From: Warburgia ugandensis
Lineage: Eukaryota > Streptophyta > Magnoliopsida > Canellales > Canellaceae
Assembly (NCBI GenBank): GCA_035236585.1
Contig: CP141134.1
Span: 21,754,414-21,818,413, forward strand
Direction: 5' to 3'
DNA length: 64,000 nt
Of the stretch, positions 12,660 through 25,834 are shown one piece after another. Every line of letters begins with the position of its first letter. The first letter of the stretch is position 1. The notes under the pieces were generated by a model that saw only the letters and a list, made by a program, of their open reading frames with translations, was not told the origin of the DNA and ran no database searches. Made by a program: the position numbers and the translations under genes.

Positions 12660-14705
12660 GAAGTGTTATATTCTTTCCCCTTAGAAATTTTGTCCCCAAA
12701 ATTTTCAAACTATTCTATAAATAACTCTGGGAATCTTTGTTTCACATCAATCTCCATCTCCCAAGGGTCTTCCTTAGATGAATGCTATTGTCACTGAACT
12801 TTGAGTAAAGGAATGACCTTGCTACTTAATGTCTTCTCGTTTCAATATAAGATTCGTGCTTCCTTCTCTTCAATGGTAAGATCGGCTACAACTCTTTTGG
12901 CACATGTTCCAACATGTGTGTGGAATCTAGAACATACATATTCATCATAGACACATGGAAGACTTTGTGAACTTCTGATAGTTCAAGTAGGAATGCCAGT
13001 TGATATGCGGCTACACAAATTCTCTCTAAGATTTAGAAATGGATCAATGTAGTGTGTATTCAACTTCCTTTTGGGAAAATCCTCAAAAACACATAATCTC
13101 CCTCCTAGAATTCCAAATCTCTATGCCTCCTATCTATGTAACTCTCTATCTACCATATGCTATAAGAAGATGCTGTTTAATCAACTTTACTTTATTGGCA
13201 CATTGTTCCAATAGCTCTAACTATATGATTTTATTCTTCCTAACTTCATTCTAGCTAGTCTACAAATGGCATGGTCATCCGTAGAAAGCTTCTTATGGTG
13301 CCATACCAATGCTCAAATGGAAGCTATTTTATATGCAAACGCTCTCAATGACAAGTTCTCATCCAAAGTACCATTTCAATCAATCACACATGCTCTCAGC
13401 ATGTCCTCTAAGGTCTGGATTGTCCTCTCATATTACACATCACTCTATGGATGGAATGTTGCACTATAAGTCAATGACAATCCCAATGACTCTTGCACAC
13501 TCCTCCAAAAGTGAGATATGAATCGATTATCCCTGTATGAGGGAATTGTAATAAGTACTCCATGTGAACTTATTACCTCCTGACTATACAATTGTGCTAA
13601 GTTGTTGGTGCTATGAGTCTGGCAAATGGATAGAAAGTGCGTAGACTTAGTCAACCAAACAACCATTACCCATATCATATCATGTCATCTAAACATCCTA
13701 GGCAATCCCACTATGCAATCTATAGTGATACAGTCCCACTTCCAATCTGGAAGCTAAAGAGGCTGAAGTAGTGTTGCTGGCTGGTGATGCTCAACTTTAA
13801 CTTACTAACAAACTAATCATCTATCAGCTAGCTCTATCACATCTTTCTTAAGGTCATCCCACTAAAAATGCATTCTTAGATCCTAATACATTTAAGTGCT
13901 GCCAGGAGGAATCGTGTATTGGGACTAATGTGCCTCCCTAAGAATTTCTTGCCTCAGTTCAACATCTATTGAACTACCAATTTGTCTTGCATTCATGCAC
14001 CACCATGTGCCCCTTGTGTAAACCCTAGTTTTGCAACCAATCTCTGCATCATGTCATCCCTCTATTGTGCTTCAAGAACTCTGTCTACAATCACAGATCT
14101 CATTGTCAAGTTTGCAATAAATACCTTACCTTAATATGCTCTAACTCAAGTCTGTATCTGATAATCTCCAATAGTAGTCTCCATCTTCTAAAAAGCATAT
14201 TAGCACATGTACCATGTGCCTTTCTACTTAGAGCATCAACCACCACATTAGCTTTCCCTAGATGATACTTGGAGGAAAATTTGTAGTCTTTCATAGATTC
14301 TATCTATCTGCTCTATCTCATATTGAGGTCATGCTAAGAAAAGATATACTTCAAAATTTCATGATTGATAAATGCTTCGAACCTCACTTCATATAAATAG
14401 TGCCTCTAGATCTTTAAGGCAAGAATCACTACTATTAATTGCAAGTCATGTGTTGGATAATTGACTTTATGCTTCTTTGAATGTCATGCAGCATCAATGA
14501 TTACCTTTCTATGCTACCTCAATACATAACCTAGACCCATGAATCCTCCACTAGATGATCATAGGGTCAATGCTGGTATATTGGTCACTCTCCTCTTCAA
14601 CTCTTGAAAACTGGCTTCACATTCTGTACTCCATACATATTTTACATCCTTTCAAGTAAGCTAAGTTAAGGGTAGGCCAACTCATGAGAAACCCTCAAGA
14701 AAACG
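12660..14705 (-). mobile_element. Chromovirus RNase H, integrase and chromodomain (fossil)
   Basis: On the minus strand, 14294-14106 carries KYHLGKANVVVDALSRKA, the conserved linker after RNase H in Ty3/gypsy elements. 13678-13445 carries VVWLTKSTHFL and SYRDNRFISHFWRSVQ, the integrase core with the D of SYRDNRF where the family has SDRDPRF. The last stretch (about 12840-12660) has a PLLKVQ...PWE pattern followed by the acidic FGDKISKGKEYN tail, matching a chromovirus chromodomain end. Broken in several places; inactive. Confidence 0.7.
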
Positions 14706-17480
14706 TGATATATATAGAAATATTACATACATACCTCTATATTAGAAGATTTTAGCACCTGAGCTTTCCATAAATAGCACTAATTGGGGTTTATTCTATA
14801 TTTTGCATGTCCAGGGTACAAATGAGGGGGGAAAAGGTATTTTGGTAATTTCACCCTTATAAGAGCAAATTTTAAGACCAAGCTACGTCATGGGTCCACA
14901 CATATCATACATGACATCAGACAGTTCAAATTGAAAATTAGATGTCAAATACAAAATCAAAGCATCAGAAACCTAAGTAGAACACCAAGTCTTATCCATT
15001 CATAATAGGGTGTTCATAACAAAAGTAAGGTGACAGAACTTCCCATCCAATGAGATTACGTACAATGGGAACTTTTGAAGTAAAATAAGTGAGACGACTA
15101 GGGCCCACATAAGACTTCTTCCTTACATTCTCTTTCCTACTCAACCTAAGGAAGGGACCATCTAAGGGGAATCACTAAATTTCCATGCAAATGTAGTAAT
15201 TCCCACTCAATTCCATGTGGCATACATAAATAACTAAAGAGGAATATTGGAGACAAACGAGGATGAGAAGAGAGAGACAATTTATGAGAATCTATAATTG
15301 AAATTTATTGTATTCTTCAAGCACTTAAAGGTTAGATATATCCTTGTGGATACACATTCTAAGCAACGAATTGATACTTACTCAAGAAAATATACACCAA
15401 TGAGAAGTTAGACTACGATGAAGACCAAACTAAGAGCTCATTAGTGGAGAGTTTTTTAGCGGGCTAACCACCTATTTTCAAGGAGATTCAAACCTAAAAA
15501 TAAGGAAAAAGACATCCCATTATAATGAAGTGCTATTAGCTAGAGGAAATTATAGTGATCTGGGGTAACAATAAGAGAAAATATTGAGAGGAAAAGGAAA
15601 TCTTAATGGAATCTAAGTCATCCACTTTAGGATAATCCACTCCAATGGAGGAGAGTAAAGATGCCTTAAAGAAGATCTCTTTGTGTAAAAATGCTCCAGC
15701 CAAATCTCAGCCACTCAAGTTAGGACAATGATGATCTAAGGGTCATGAATGAAGCATTTAATAGTTACAAACCCACCTTGCCCTTGTTGAAAAGTCAAAT
15801 CAAAGTCCTAAGGAAAGATCACCACCATACATTACAATCCAATGGTCCAAACTCATTACAATCTTTTGAACACCAACGCACCCAAAGTAATTCCAACCCT
15901 CCCACCTCCATTCCTTTCCATTCCCACCTCCTTTCCTAAATTTTCTCCTTCTTCCTTCTATCTTCTTCCCTTCTGGCTTATCCTCTTTCCTATCCTTCCA
16001 TATCTTCTTTCCTTTTCACCTTGTCACTTTCCTTGCTTCTTCATCCATATCTCCCATTCCAATTTAATTCCAAGTAAAAAACCACCTCACTTATAGATTC
16101 CATGACTCCCTCCTTAGTGCTTTCTATCTTATCCTCTCAACTCCCTTAAATTTTAACAATTCATCCTTCCTTTCAACCTTAAGATCCTAGCCAAGAAGGG
16201 GATCTCTTTCCTTTCCTTAGAATTGAAAGCCACACTTAGGAGAAACATAGGGAGAGAGATCACCTTGCTAAAGTTCTCCCAAGATCACAAGACCATCCAT
16301 TAGAGAAGAGGTAAGGAAGCTCAACCATCTCCCATCCCTCCTTTCTTTCTTCCATCTTCTTCCTCTTTCTTTTTCATTATCCCATGCATAACATGCTTAG
16401 TTATTACATGCATGCAACCTCATAGTTTTCCACGCATAGCATACATCCACCTTCACTTCAACCTAGCACACCGTCCATCTTTCAAGCTTGATTGCACCCA
16501 CCTCCTTGCATATAGAATTGCACACATAGCCCTCACATATCCTTGCACAACCTTTTATTCAAAGCATCCTACACATTCTCCTTTTAGCCCTCACTCACCC
16601 ACATACAACCTTCTATCCATCCCCACCTCATATCTTCCATGCATCCATCTCCTACAGGCCTTCCACTATCCTATCTTACATGCATTCACTTCCCTCATCA
16701 TCCTAGCATTCCAAATTTCATTTTCCTTCTCTTCCATCCCATGTACCAGCCACCTGCCTTCCTTCTATCTATCACATGCACACCTCTTATCCACCCATCT
16801 TTTCGTTGCATCTTATTTCTTCATCTTTTCTTCTTTCTTTTCTTCTTTTAGGATTTGGGAATATAAGGAAAGAAGAGAAGCCTTGTTCCCTTCTATGGCA
16901 GCCAAGGACTCTTCCATTTCCTAAAGCATGGTTGAGAGTTCTTTTGGGTTTGTGGCATGTTGGATTAAGGAAATGAGAAAAGTTTGGTTGCAGCTTTAGT
17001 TTCCATTAGGTTAAAGAAAAGTGTACAGGCACTTTTTGAGTAACACAACAAGCAAGTTGTAAATCAAAATTCAAGCCCTAAAGAAGGAGTGTAAAGAGCC
17101 TTGTTCAACGACATAATAAAGGACTCCTATAGCAGACATTTAAAGAAAACCTCTTTATTTGATTTATTTTCCTTCCTTTCTTGTATTCATTTATAAACAA
17201 AATTAATTAATTAAATAGTTTCTTTCCATTTCATAGTTATTTTACTTTCCTTACTTTCTATCTTGGTTAGTTCCATTCTTAATTTTTGTTGCTTTGATTT
17301 AGTTTGCTTAGATTAATTGATTTAGTTTGGTATTCTTTCCTTGAATGTTGGCTACGTTAGAGTAGGATAACTTAATTTTAATTGAACTCATTAATTAGAG
17401 TCCTAGTGTGATCGACCCATATTTTTTGTGTTTCTGCTATAATGAACTGGTGCACTTGTGGTAATTATTAAAGCACAACA
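14706..17480 (+). mobile_element. Probable solo LTR inside the chromovirus pol
   Basis: The chromovirus pol stops being recognisable at about 17481 and resumes at about 14705, so about 2.8 kb was inserted. The inserted DNA starts TGATATATATAG and ends AAAGCACAACA. Near its right end it has GTGATCGACCC followed by GGTGCACTTGTGG, the plus-strand 3' LTR signature of Athila/Tat-type elements. The flanking 5-mers (AAACG and AATAT) do not match exactly, so the limits may be off by a few bases or the duplication has decayed. A T/C-rich part (about 15890-16850) may be leader-like transcribed LTR sequence. No gene was seen. Confidence 0.5.
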
Positions 17481-18168
17481 AATATGTGATAATATCTAAT
17501 CAACCCTATAAAGCTTTGCACATTTGACATTGTTTTTTGTGCTTCCCACTTTCTCCACTACTTCAAATTTAGCGAGGTCCTTGGCCACTCCATCCTTGGA
17601 AATAATATGGCTAATAAATTTACTTCCTCTAACCAAAAGTCATGCTTACTAAACTTATCATATAATTTATGAGTATTAAGTGTGTGTAGTACTATCTATA
17701 AGTGCTCTTGATGTTCCTTTAGGCTCTGAGAGTATACTAGTATATCATCAACAAACACGATCATGAATTTGTCAAGATATTGCCTAAACACTTTGTTCAT
17801 GAGGCTCATAAATGCTCCTGGATCATTTATCAATCCAAATGGCATGATTCTGAACTCATAGTGGCCATAACAAGTTTTAAAAACTGTCTTTGAGACATCC
17901 TCCTCCTTTATCCTGAACTGATGATAGCCTAAACTCAAGTCAATCTTTGAGAATAGTTTTACTACCTATAGCTAGTCAAATAAATTATCTATTCAAGGTA
18001 AGGGATACTTGTTTTCAATAGTTACTGCATTTAGCATTTGGTAGTCTATACAGTGGCTGCTCAATCTATCTTTCTTGACAAAAATGTACGGGTGCTGCCC
18101 ATGGTGATATGCTAGGCCAAATAAACCCCTTATCCAACAGTTCTTGGAGTTGACTCTTCCATTCCCTC
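17481..18168 (-). mobile_element. Chromovirus reverse transcriptase (fossil)
   Basis: On the minus strand, 18196-17993 includes the substrate-binding start of RT ([28 protein letters not shown]) and 17938-17696 includes [30 protein letters not shown] and the catalytic [10 protein letters not shown] box (YVDD-type Asp pair). This copies RNA to DNA in live elements. The downstream part runs into the insertion at 14706-17480. Immediately upstream the RT is cut by the solo LTR at 18169. Broken; inactive. Confidence 0.8.
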
Positions 18169-21100
18169 TGTGACAACCCGGGTTTTTGAAACACATTTTA
18201 TAATATATTTTTCAAAGGCAAGGGCATCCCCACAGTAAAAAAAATTTCGCAAAACAAAGGAGCGAAAATTCTTTTATTTTAAAACTTGTTTTGAAAACCC
18301 AAGTCACCACTTCATACATAACATAAGTACAATTTGTGTACAAAATAAAATTCCATTGAAGGAATATGATTTTATTAAACTTCCAAGATCCATCCAGTGG
18401 TTCACAGTACACAACCCATTGTATCCTTACAATACTTGTCCAAATACACAATTCAAATTACAAAGTTCTAAATACAATACATGCTCTCAATACAATGTTT
18501 TAAGGGATATACCCTTATTACTTATTCTTCAATAGTTCTTCAAGTCTTGTGCTCCTAAGTCTCCTTCTCTGCATCTGAGATATTGTAAACATTCGAACAT
18601 TTACAATATCTCAACAAGCTATGCTTGGTAGGGGATAAGAATGTAAGCTATTGACAGTAAAATCTCAATATTCAACTATCCACGATTCATTCTATCATAA
18701 ACACATTCACATACCACTATTATTGATATGAACATCTCATTTCCTTAACGTTTGTGTTTACCTTTATACATACATATTATATAAGAACAAATCCGTTAAA
18801 ATTGTAAAAATAATCAATAATGATTTCCACACAAAATTGATCAACTCCTTTCATTATAAGAGATTTGTATCTCAGCCAGTTACTATACTGGGATTTTCCC
18901 TTCTTGGGAAAAATATTGGTAATTTACAATTACCTGGCATTTCATCTTACCATCCCTTAAGGCATTTCACTATGCCAATTTCATATGCATCATAATGCAA
19001 AATAATCAAGGACTACTATGCTTGCAGTCTGATCCATACAACGCACCCGAATAACTATTCAATAATCCACTTATACCATTCTCAGTGGAAATTACAATAT
19101 CCATGTCCATATGGGAGGACCATGGCTGTCACAGTGGTGGCCTTCCCATAATTGTCCCAACCGACTTTTAGCCTTTCTTAGGCTTGGTATTCAATATCAT
19201 CAAGTTTCAGAGAGTGGGTGGCCAAACCCTCTTAACTCTCCTAGCATAGCATCCCCAGGCCTATGCCTATTTAAAACAAAACTACAAGCCTCCAAGCTTG
19301 TATGTAAAATAATACTTATACATATCAAACTATCTATCTGTTTATCTAGGGCTAGAATATTTTCTACTTTCCTATTCACTTATGGTTGTTCTCAATTCTC
19401 AACTTAACCATTTAATACTTATTTTCCTCATCATTTGGTTGGATCATATTTCAATTTGAGGTATTTACCTTAGTATATTGGTATCATACATGTCAATACT
19501 TCAAAACATAAGATCATGTATTAGATATGTATCTTCATGTAAAGGTATTCTTAAAAATCCACCTACCTCAATAAGGTATTCTTACTCCTTGAAATCTGCC
19601 ATAGTCTTGATCAACATATATCTGTCAAATCATATGTATAATGTCATTTTTCTAATCAATGGACATACTACATGGTCTTTTGATCATCCTTATGTAGGAT
19701 GATCTGAATCTTTCTTCCTTGAAGATCATATATCCAAGGGTTTAATATCATCTATACAAATACTATCTATATCATACATAACAATCTAATCTACATTGGC
19801 GTTTCTTTTTCCTTATTGTTTTGATCATACAAGATCTCATCTTGTTTGATCATCCTTATCTTACTTACTATTTTTATTAGGGTTAGATAATTTGCTATCT
19901 TTTTATGTTCTTATTATTATTCAACCAGTTAGTGTCTTACTTGGTTGAAGATGATTTATTTCTTCCTATTACTAGATAGCTCCTCCTTATTTCAGGATGA
20001 CTAGTACTTACCAGTTAAAGTCTGCTCAAAAAGTGGTTAATACAACCCTCATGTAAGGAGGCGTTTAGACCTCTCTTATGTCAATGAGAGGTGAGGAAAA
20101 AGTACTTGACTCTTGTATACCCCCTATAATCACAATGTTCAGAGTCCACTGGAGTGGTACTAGCTCAACCTTTGACAAGGTTCCTATGAGCTCTTTACCT
20201 TAAGTCCCTTCTCTAATTGATTTTAATTAATTTCCATGGATATGCACAATGTCATCCATGGATGTTCATTATTTTCCTACTTTGGGCCAGGGATATGATA
20301 AATCATTTCTTATATTGTCCTACTAACTATAGCCCTTATTAAGTCAAAATCATTCAATCATCTTAGTTATCCATGAATCTCTATATTTCATTAGTTTATA
20401 TTTTTGGTGATTTATGCTCCTTATATCTTTACAAGTACTTAACAATTGAATAAAATTTGACAATAAGTAAATCATCAACTTGAAAGCATAAATCAAATAT
20501 AAGTTTAACAATTATATACTAACATTCTTCCTATGAATGTAACTTAAGCTAGTGAAATAAAACTAACATGATCCTAAGTTATGAAACACATCTTCTATCA
20601 TAATGAAATCATGTTTAAATCCTAATTTACACTAACATGATCCTAAGATAATCAAATCTACTAACAAATTACTCATTTAGGGCATATCATACTAAAATTT
20701 AAAGATTACACTATCATGCTTTCTAACTTAGAATATAAATCACATTTACACTTTTATATCTAATAAAAGACAATTAAAACTCAGAACAATCACATTTACA
20801 CTTCTATATCCAATAAAAGATAATTAAACTAATTATATTAATATTATTATAAACCTTTAAATATGATCCAACCATTAGATCTTAAGTGTTTTCCTTTAGA
20901 TCAAGGGTTTTAATTACCTTTAAGGCTTTTAATTCATTAAGATCTAAAAATCATATCCATTGATTTTATCACATTTCATCCATGATCTAATTGGATTCCA
21001 TCATAATATCATCCATTTAATCCATCCTAAGGATCTGATCATACTTGATCTCATTGATCAAGTAGGTCCTTTTGTATTTTTAGGATTTTTCTACCATAAA

Positions 21101-22621
21101 GGGTAGATCCCCTAATTTATCCCAGATCTATCCAAATTAACCATATATATTACTTTATTATAGTATTATATCATCATTAAAATAAATTCCCAAGATCTGA
21201 TCACCTCAGATCTTGAAGATCTTAGAAATTGGACACTTATTTCCAAAATACAGAATAATTTAGGAATAATTTTAGACATATTATGATTTCATTAGAAACT
21301 AGACATTACAAGCTTTCTATAGCTTCTTTCCGATCTCAATTTGGAGTTCATATGACTCCACAATTTAAATTTGAAGTTTATAGCCGTTCCTAGGGTCTAG
21401 ATTTGATCTGGGCCCAGTAAAACTAATCTCTCTCAATTAAGAGTCCAAACCTTGTTAGATTTTCTTGAAAATTGTACCTTAGGGGTTTTTGACCCTTTTG
21501 GATCGATTGGAAAGCTCAGAATTTTCATCTGAGTTCTCTATCAGCATAAATTGAAGGCTCTGGTATTTACTTTATTTTTACAATTTTTCATTCAAATTAA
21601 ATTACAAAAAAATAAAAATTACAGTAAACCATAAAAAATATGTATAGCAAGTAGTTCCACCTACCTGATTGGAGAAAAAACATATATTTGATGCCCAATT
21701 TGAGAGAATTACCTGTTGATAATAATATAGCCCGATTGTCCCCGTTTTTGTGATTTTCTATTGTTGGAACTGTTGGATCTTGAAATTGATTTGAGGATTT
21801 TGTATATACTGTAGTATAGGAGGTTATGGATAGTGAAATTTATCATATTCTACCTGGAACGGAGTGCCTAATTGAATTTAGGTCTCTTGTTCCACTTAGA
21901 AAGAGGAGAGAGAAATAAGAAAATTAGAGATTGGGGAGGGATGAATGAGAATTTGGGGCTGAAACTCCAGGGAAGATTTGAAAATTTCATGGTTAAGGTT
22001 TTGAAAATTTTTGAAAATTTTTGGGACATATTTATAGCCAAATTTGAATTTTTTATTATTTCTTTTCATGAGATATTTTATTACTTCAGAAATTTTAATT
22101 ACAAATGCATTCTCCATTCTCCACTACAATCTCCACTACATTCTCCACTACCAGCAATAATGCACTGAGCAATTATTATTGCTTCTAGAACTTTGGCCCA
22201 CTTTGTGGGCCCCACTTTTATGTGAAAAGACGTTTTTGCCCTTTGAACTCCAAAATTCGAGAATAATAGGCAATATTTGTCCGAACTCGGAATCGAGCAT
22301 ACTTAGTGGTGTTGGAATCATATTTCTAAGTACTTCATGAATATTGAGGTCTTATTTCTTGGATATGGAATATGGGTAAAATTACCATTTTACCCCCAAA
22401 TAGAGAAAATTAAGGAATTTTCATTTTAACTCAGAATTGAACGTACTTAATGTTGTTTCGATCAGTTTTCTAAGTACATCCATAATTTCTATGTTTTAAT
22501 TCATGATATAATCTCCATAAAAAGAGAATTTTCAATAACCTAATATTCTAGCCTAGAATTTCTAAAAATTCAAACTTTATTAATTTGCCTTAATAAGTTA
22601 CAAAAATTCGAAGTCATTACA
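18169..22621 (-). mobile_element. Solo LTR, about 4.45 kb, in the chromovirus
   Basis: On the plus strand it begins TGTGACAACCCGGG and ends GAAGTCATTACA, and is flanked by perfect 5-bp duplications CCCTC (18164-18168 and 22622-22626). No retroviral genes lie inside. The minus orientation is inferred from a TATA-like CTATAAATATG on the minus strand at about 22030, and from similarity to the chromovirus 5' LTR at 24070-25797, whose direction is set by its genes. It is the same family as 52070-57068. It carries a 13-bp inverted repeat (18577-18589 and 18600-18612). An LTR of this length is long for a gypsy element. No host gene was found inside. Confidence 0.9.
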
Positions 22622-23990
22622 CCCTCAGCTTAGCTGGTGCCATCCTATACATGCCCATGTATAGTCTTTCTTCCCCTAAAAGGATATAGTTTTCTCCCCT
22701 GGTGCATCAAAGACCACATGTTTCTTTTAGCAATCAGTAGTGGGCCGATATAGTTCCAGCCAATACATTCCCAAGATAATATCAAAGTCCACCATCTTTA
22801 GAAGGATCAAATTCGCTATTGAAAATCATAATGGGAACATCATAAATATATTGGATTGGACTCTCCATGCATTGTGCAAACTCATGTGATACAAAAGAAT
22901 GGGTCGAAACTATATCAAAATATATGCGAGCAAGTATATCATAAATGAGTTGTGTACCATCCACCACCACGTTTGAAATTGGCGCCTACTTTACTGTGAT
23001 AGTAAACACATGTCCCTAACTATGAGGCTTGGGGTGCCTTCTCCTTAGTCTTCTTCTTTGAGCAGCTCCTAGCAAAATGGTCTACCTCTCTGACACTATA
23101 GCATCAATTGTTCTGATCATAACAAGGTCGCCTGGGTGGTGCTTCCTGCACTTAGGGCAAGGCTTAGAAGTGGTAGTGTTTCATCTCTGGATGAATGGAT
23201 GCTTGTTTGCCTGTTGATTTCTCGTCACCTCCAATGGAGGCCGCCTTATCTTTCTTCTCATCTTAAGCCCTCTTATAGTCTCTCGCAAATACTAAAGCCA
23301 TGTCTGAAGCCTTTGACATGGTAGTATGTTGTACTCTAGGAACTTTAACTCTCAACTAGTTGTCAGTCCATTGACGAATCTCTCTGCCACCCTCTCGTTC
23401 GAGGCACCCATGTTTAGCATGAATCTCCTAAGCATCATGAACTTGTTCTCATATTAAAGAACTATCACAATTCCTTGGTCAAGGCTTGTGAACTCCTCCT
23501 TTTGCCATCCTTGAACTCATTCCATGGTACCACAGCAATATCCACAAAACGAGTTCATTCCATCGTCTGCCACTAGAAGGTAGCCTCTCCTGTCATGAGA
23601 AATGACGCCATGACCACCTTGCGATCCTCTAGTACATTCGTTGCCCCGAGGACTAACCTCAATGATCTAGGTCTCTAGAACATGTTGTTCATCCCCTCTA
23701 AGAAAGGCTAGCTCCATCTTCTTATAATAGTCCAATATATTATCCGGCCCACCAACATGTCCTCCTTGTGCTCATGACCAACCATGTTGTGCTACCCACT
23801 GCATGTAGCATCCAACCTGGTGCATGAACGGATGTATGGGCTATTCCCTACCGTTAATTGAAGAACCAAAAGTAAAAGGGGCAGGTCTTTGGGATAAGTC
23901 TTCTTAGTGTTATCTATTTCAAAACAAGTAGCCTATCATGAGGTTTTCTACTTAGCTAGATCTAGGGTCTCCTTCTCTAATTATACCAAT
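22622..23990 (-). mobile_element. Chromovirus protease and gag remains (fossil)
   Basis: On the minus strand, 22970-22782 matches a retropepsin-like domain: the part ARIYFDIVSTHSFVS lines up with the family's ILFDSGATHSFIS, and the catalytic DSG triplet is not recognisable. The DNA from about 23050 to 23900 gives gag-like pieces, including an incomplete CCHC zinc knuckle near 23090-23040. At about 23985 the minus strand reads TGGTATAATTAGAG, close to the initiator tRNA-Met primer-binding site TGGTATCAGAG. Broken in many places. Confidence 0.6.
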
Positions 23991-24069
23991 GTATTATTTA
24001 TTAGCTATTGATGTCCTTCACAGTGTAATTAGCTATAATGGCTAAACCTTGGCCCAAATATCAAATCTA

Positions 24070-25797
24070 TTATGCCTCGAGTTTTTAAAATATATATTTT
24101 TGAATAGTTAAATACAATTTTAAAAAAGCCAAAAATTCTCTTTAAAAGAATTTTGTATATACTTTCTTTTGTTAAAACACCCATGGGCTAATTACCAAAT
24201 AAAAGTGGCTCACGTCTAATACAGACCATACATCAAAATTTTAAAATAAAAATCCTAAGGTCAACCAGATATTGTTTAATTAACTACAATAAAATATCCA
24301 TTAATGTAGAAAAAGCATTCCTATATGCTTTACATCAAATAGCAATAAGCTAAGAAAGTAAATCAAATTTAGCATCATGGTCGGTGGTTCACACATCAAT
24401 TAAGCAGAGTATTCCTCACCTTGATATTTCTCAATCAAGCAGCCCCTCCTTCACGCACTTGTTCCATTGATCTGAGATAATGTAAGATGAGATACAATAT
24501 CCTAGCTATCTATGCTTGTGAAGGTCAAATAACAATTGCATTCACAAGAATAGCATAGTATTTTGAATATAGCTTAATTCAAATTTTCATTGTAAGGAAA
24601 ATAATTCTCAGTAATCTAAACATATGTATGAGTGATAAAAGAAATTAAATAATGTAATACACGCATGTGTCCATGGAGACTCATTAGCTCCATCCAACAT
24701 GTTTGTGCAAGAGCTCGAGTACCTGTCGAGCTCATATGTTGGGCTTAATCACAACAAAATCAAATAACAATAAATTTCTTAGAACATCTATGTTCATGTT
24801 AGCTTAACAGTCGTATGCCCTCCAGTATCTTATAGTGGTACTCCCACTGCATCCTCCTAGGCCTATAGCTATCTCAAAAGGGTACTATGGTCACCTGTAG
24901 TGGAATCCACTACCAACCAAGAAATATGCCACTATTAGCATTGGATACCATTACACGTAAAGTGATTAGAGGCTGGGGGCCATTCCATCTAAGCTCTTAG
25001 CAGTGTTCTTATGCTTAATAGCCTATCATGAAAATATCAAAATTTGGGATATTCTATTCCCACAAATTTACCTATAAATCTTTTTAAAACACTTATATTT
25101 TTCAAACTACTCTTATTGTAGTAAAAAATTCATAATTCATGACTAGTCATAAACATATATTACAGCAATCCTAAGGATGTCAAAATACATCTATTGCTCA
25201 TTTATTTTAGCCAAAATATTCAATTATATATTTAGTATGGATTCCATCATTTACTAATCCATAACACACACTTAATATTATTTTTGAATGCTTAATTTTT
25301 GTTCCAACACGTACAACCATATTCCAAGTGTATTAACAGTCCAAACATATCCTTAAATTTTTTTTTTTTTTTTTTATAACTCATGGCAAGTATTCATCTA
25401 AGACTAGTTCAAATACTCATCTTTTGATTCGCAAAAACTCTACCAAATGACATGGTAAAGATCTATATACTATAACAATCAAAAGACATATTAGAACTTA
25501 TTATCTTTCAACAAACTTGATCAAATGTTCTACTATATACTCTCTTAATATAGCTGCCCACTAACATATCCATAATTAGAAGTTTTTGACCAAAAATCAT
25601 ACTAAAAGTTATGCTACCTTTTCACGAACTACAGTGACTAAAAAAATGATAAAAATGGACAGTTACCAATCAAAACCAGCCATATGTTCTGCTATACAAC
25701 CATAAAGATAGCCGCCCATAAACACGCATTATGAGGCATACTTGATAAGTATTCAATTTTATATAAAAACCACCCAATTAAATACCCATGTGTTACA
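24070..25797 (-). mobile_element. Probable 5' LTR of the chromovirus
   Basis: The left end (CTCGAGTTTTTAAAATATAT at about 24077) is like the left end of the two long solo LTRs. 24420-24510 is like their hairpin region, and 24835-24870 matches their GCATCCCCAGGCCTATGCC segment. At 25797 the minus strand starts TGTAACACATGGG, a gypsy LTR start. Its place beside the primer-binding-like site near 23985 fits a 5' LTR, although about 80 unexplained bases lie between the two. It is much shorter (1.7 kb) than the related solo LTRs. Confidence 0.55.
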
Positions 25798-25834
25798 ACT
25801 TATAGGGGTAAATTAGAGTTTTTAGTCCAAAATT

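Larger units (their letters stand above)
12660..25797 (-). mobile_element. Chromovirus (Del/Tekay-type Ty3/gypsy) retrotransposon, broken and twice interrupted
   Basis: Going leftward on the minus strand: probable 5' LTR (about 25797-24070), gag with zinc-knuckle remains (about 23990-23000), aspartic protease (about 22970-22780), RT (18168-17481), RNase H and linker (about 14705-14100), integrase (about 14060-13400) and a chromodomain at the C-terminus (about 12840-12660). The chromodomain plus the RT type assign it to chromoviruses. It is split by a probable LTR at 14706-17480 and a solo LTR at 18169-22621. It is a fossil with many breaks, roughly ten or more. The two LTRs could not be matched confidently, so no age is offered beyond 'older than both insertions'. 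Confidence 0.75.

Noticed and set aside
16412-16924. A 170-codon open frame
   Set aside because: T/C-rich, no domain, inside the probable solo LTR; likely leader-like LTR sequence.
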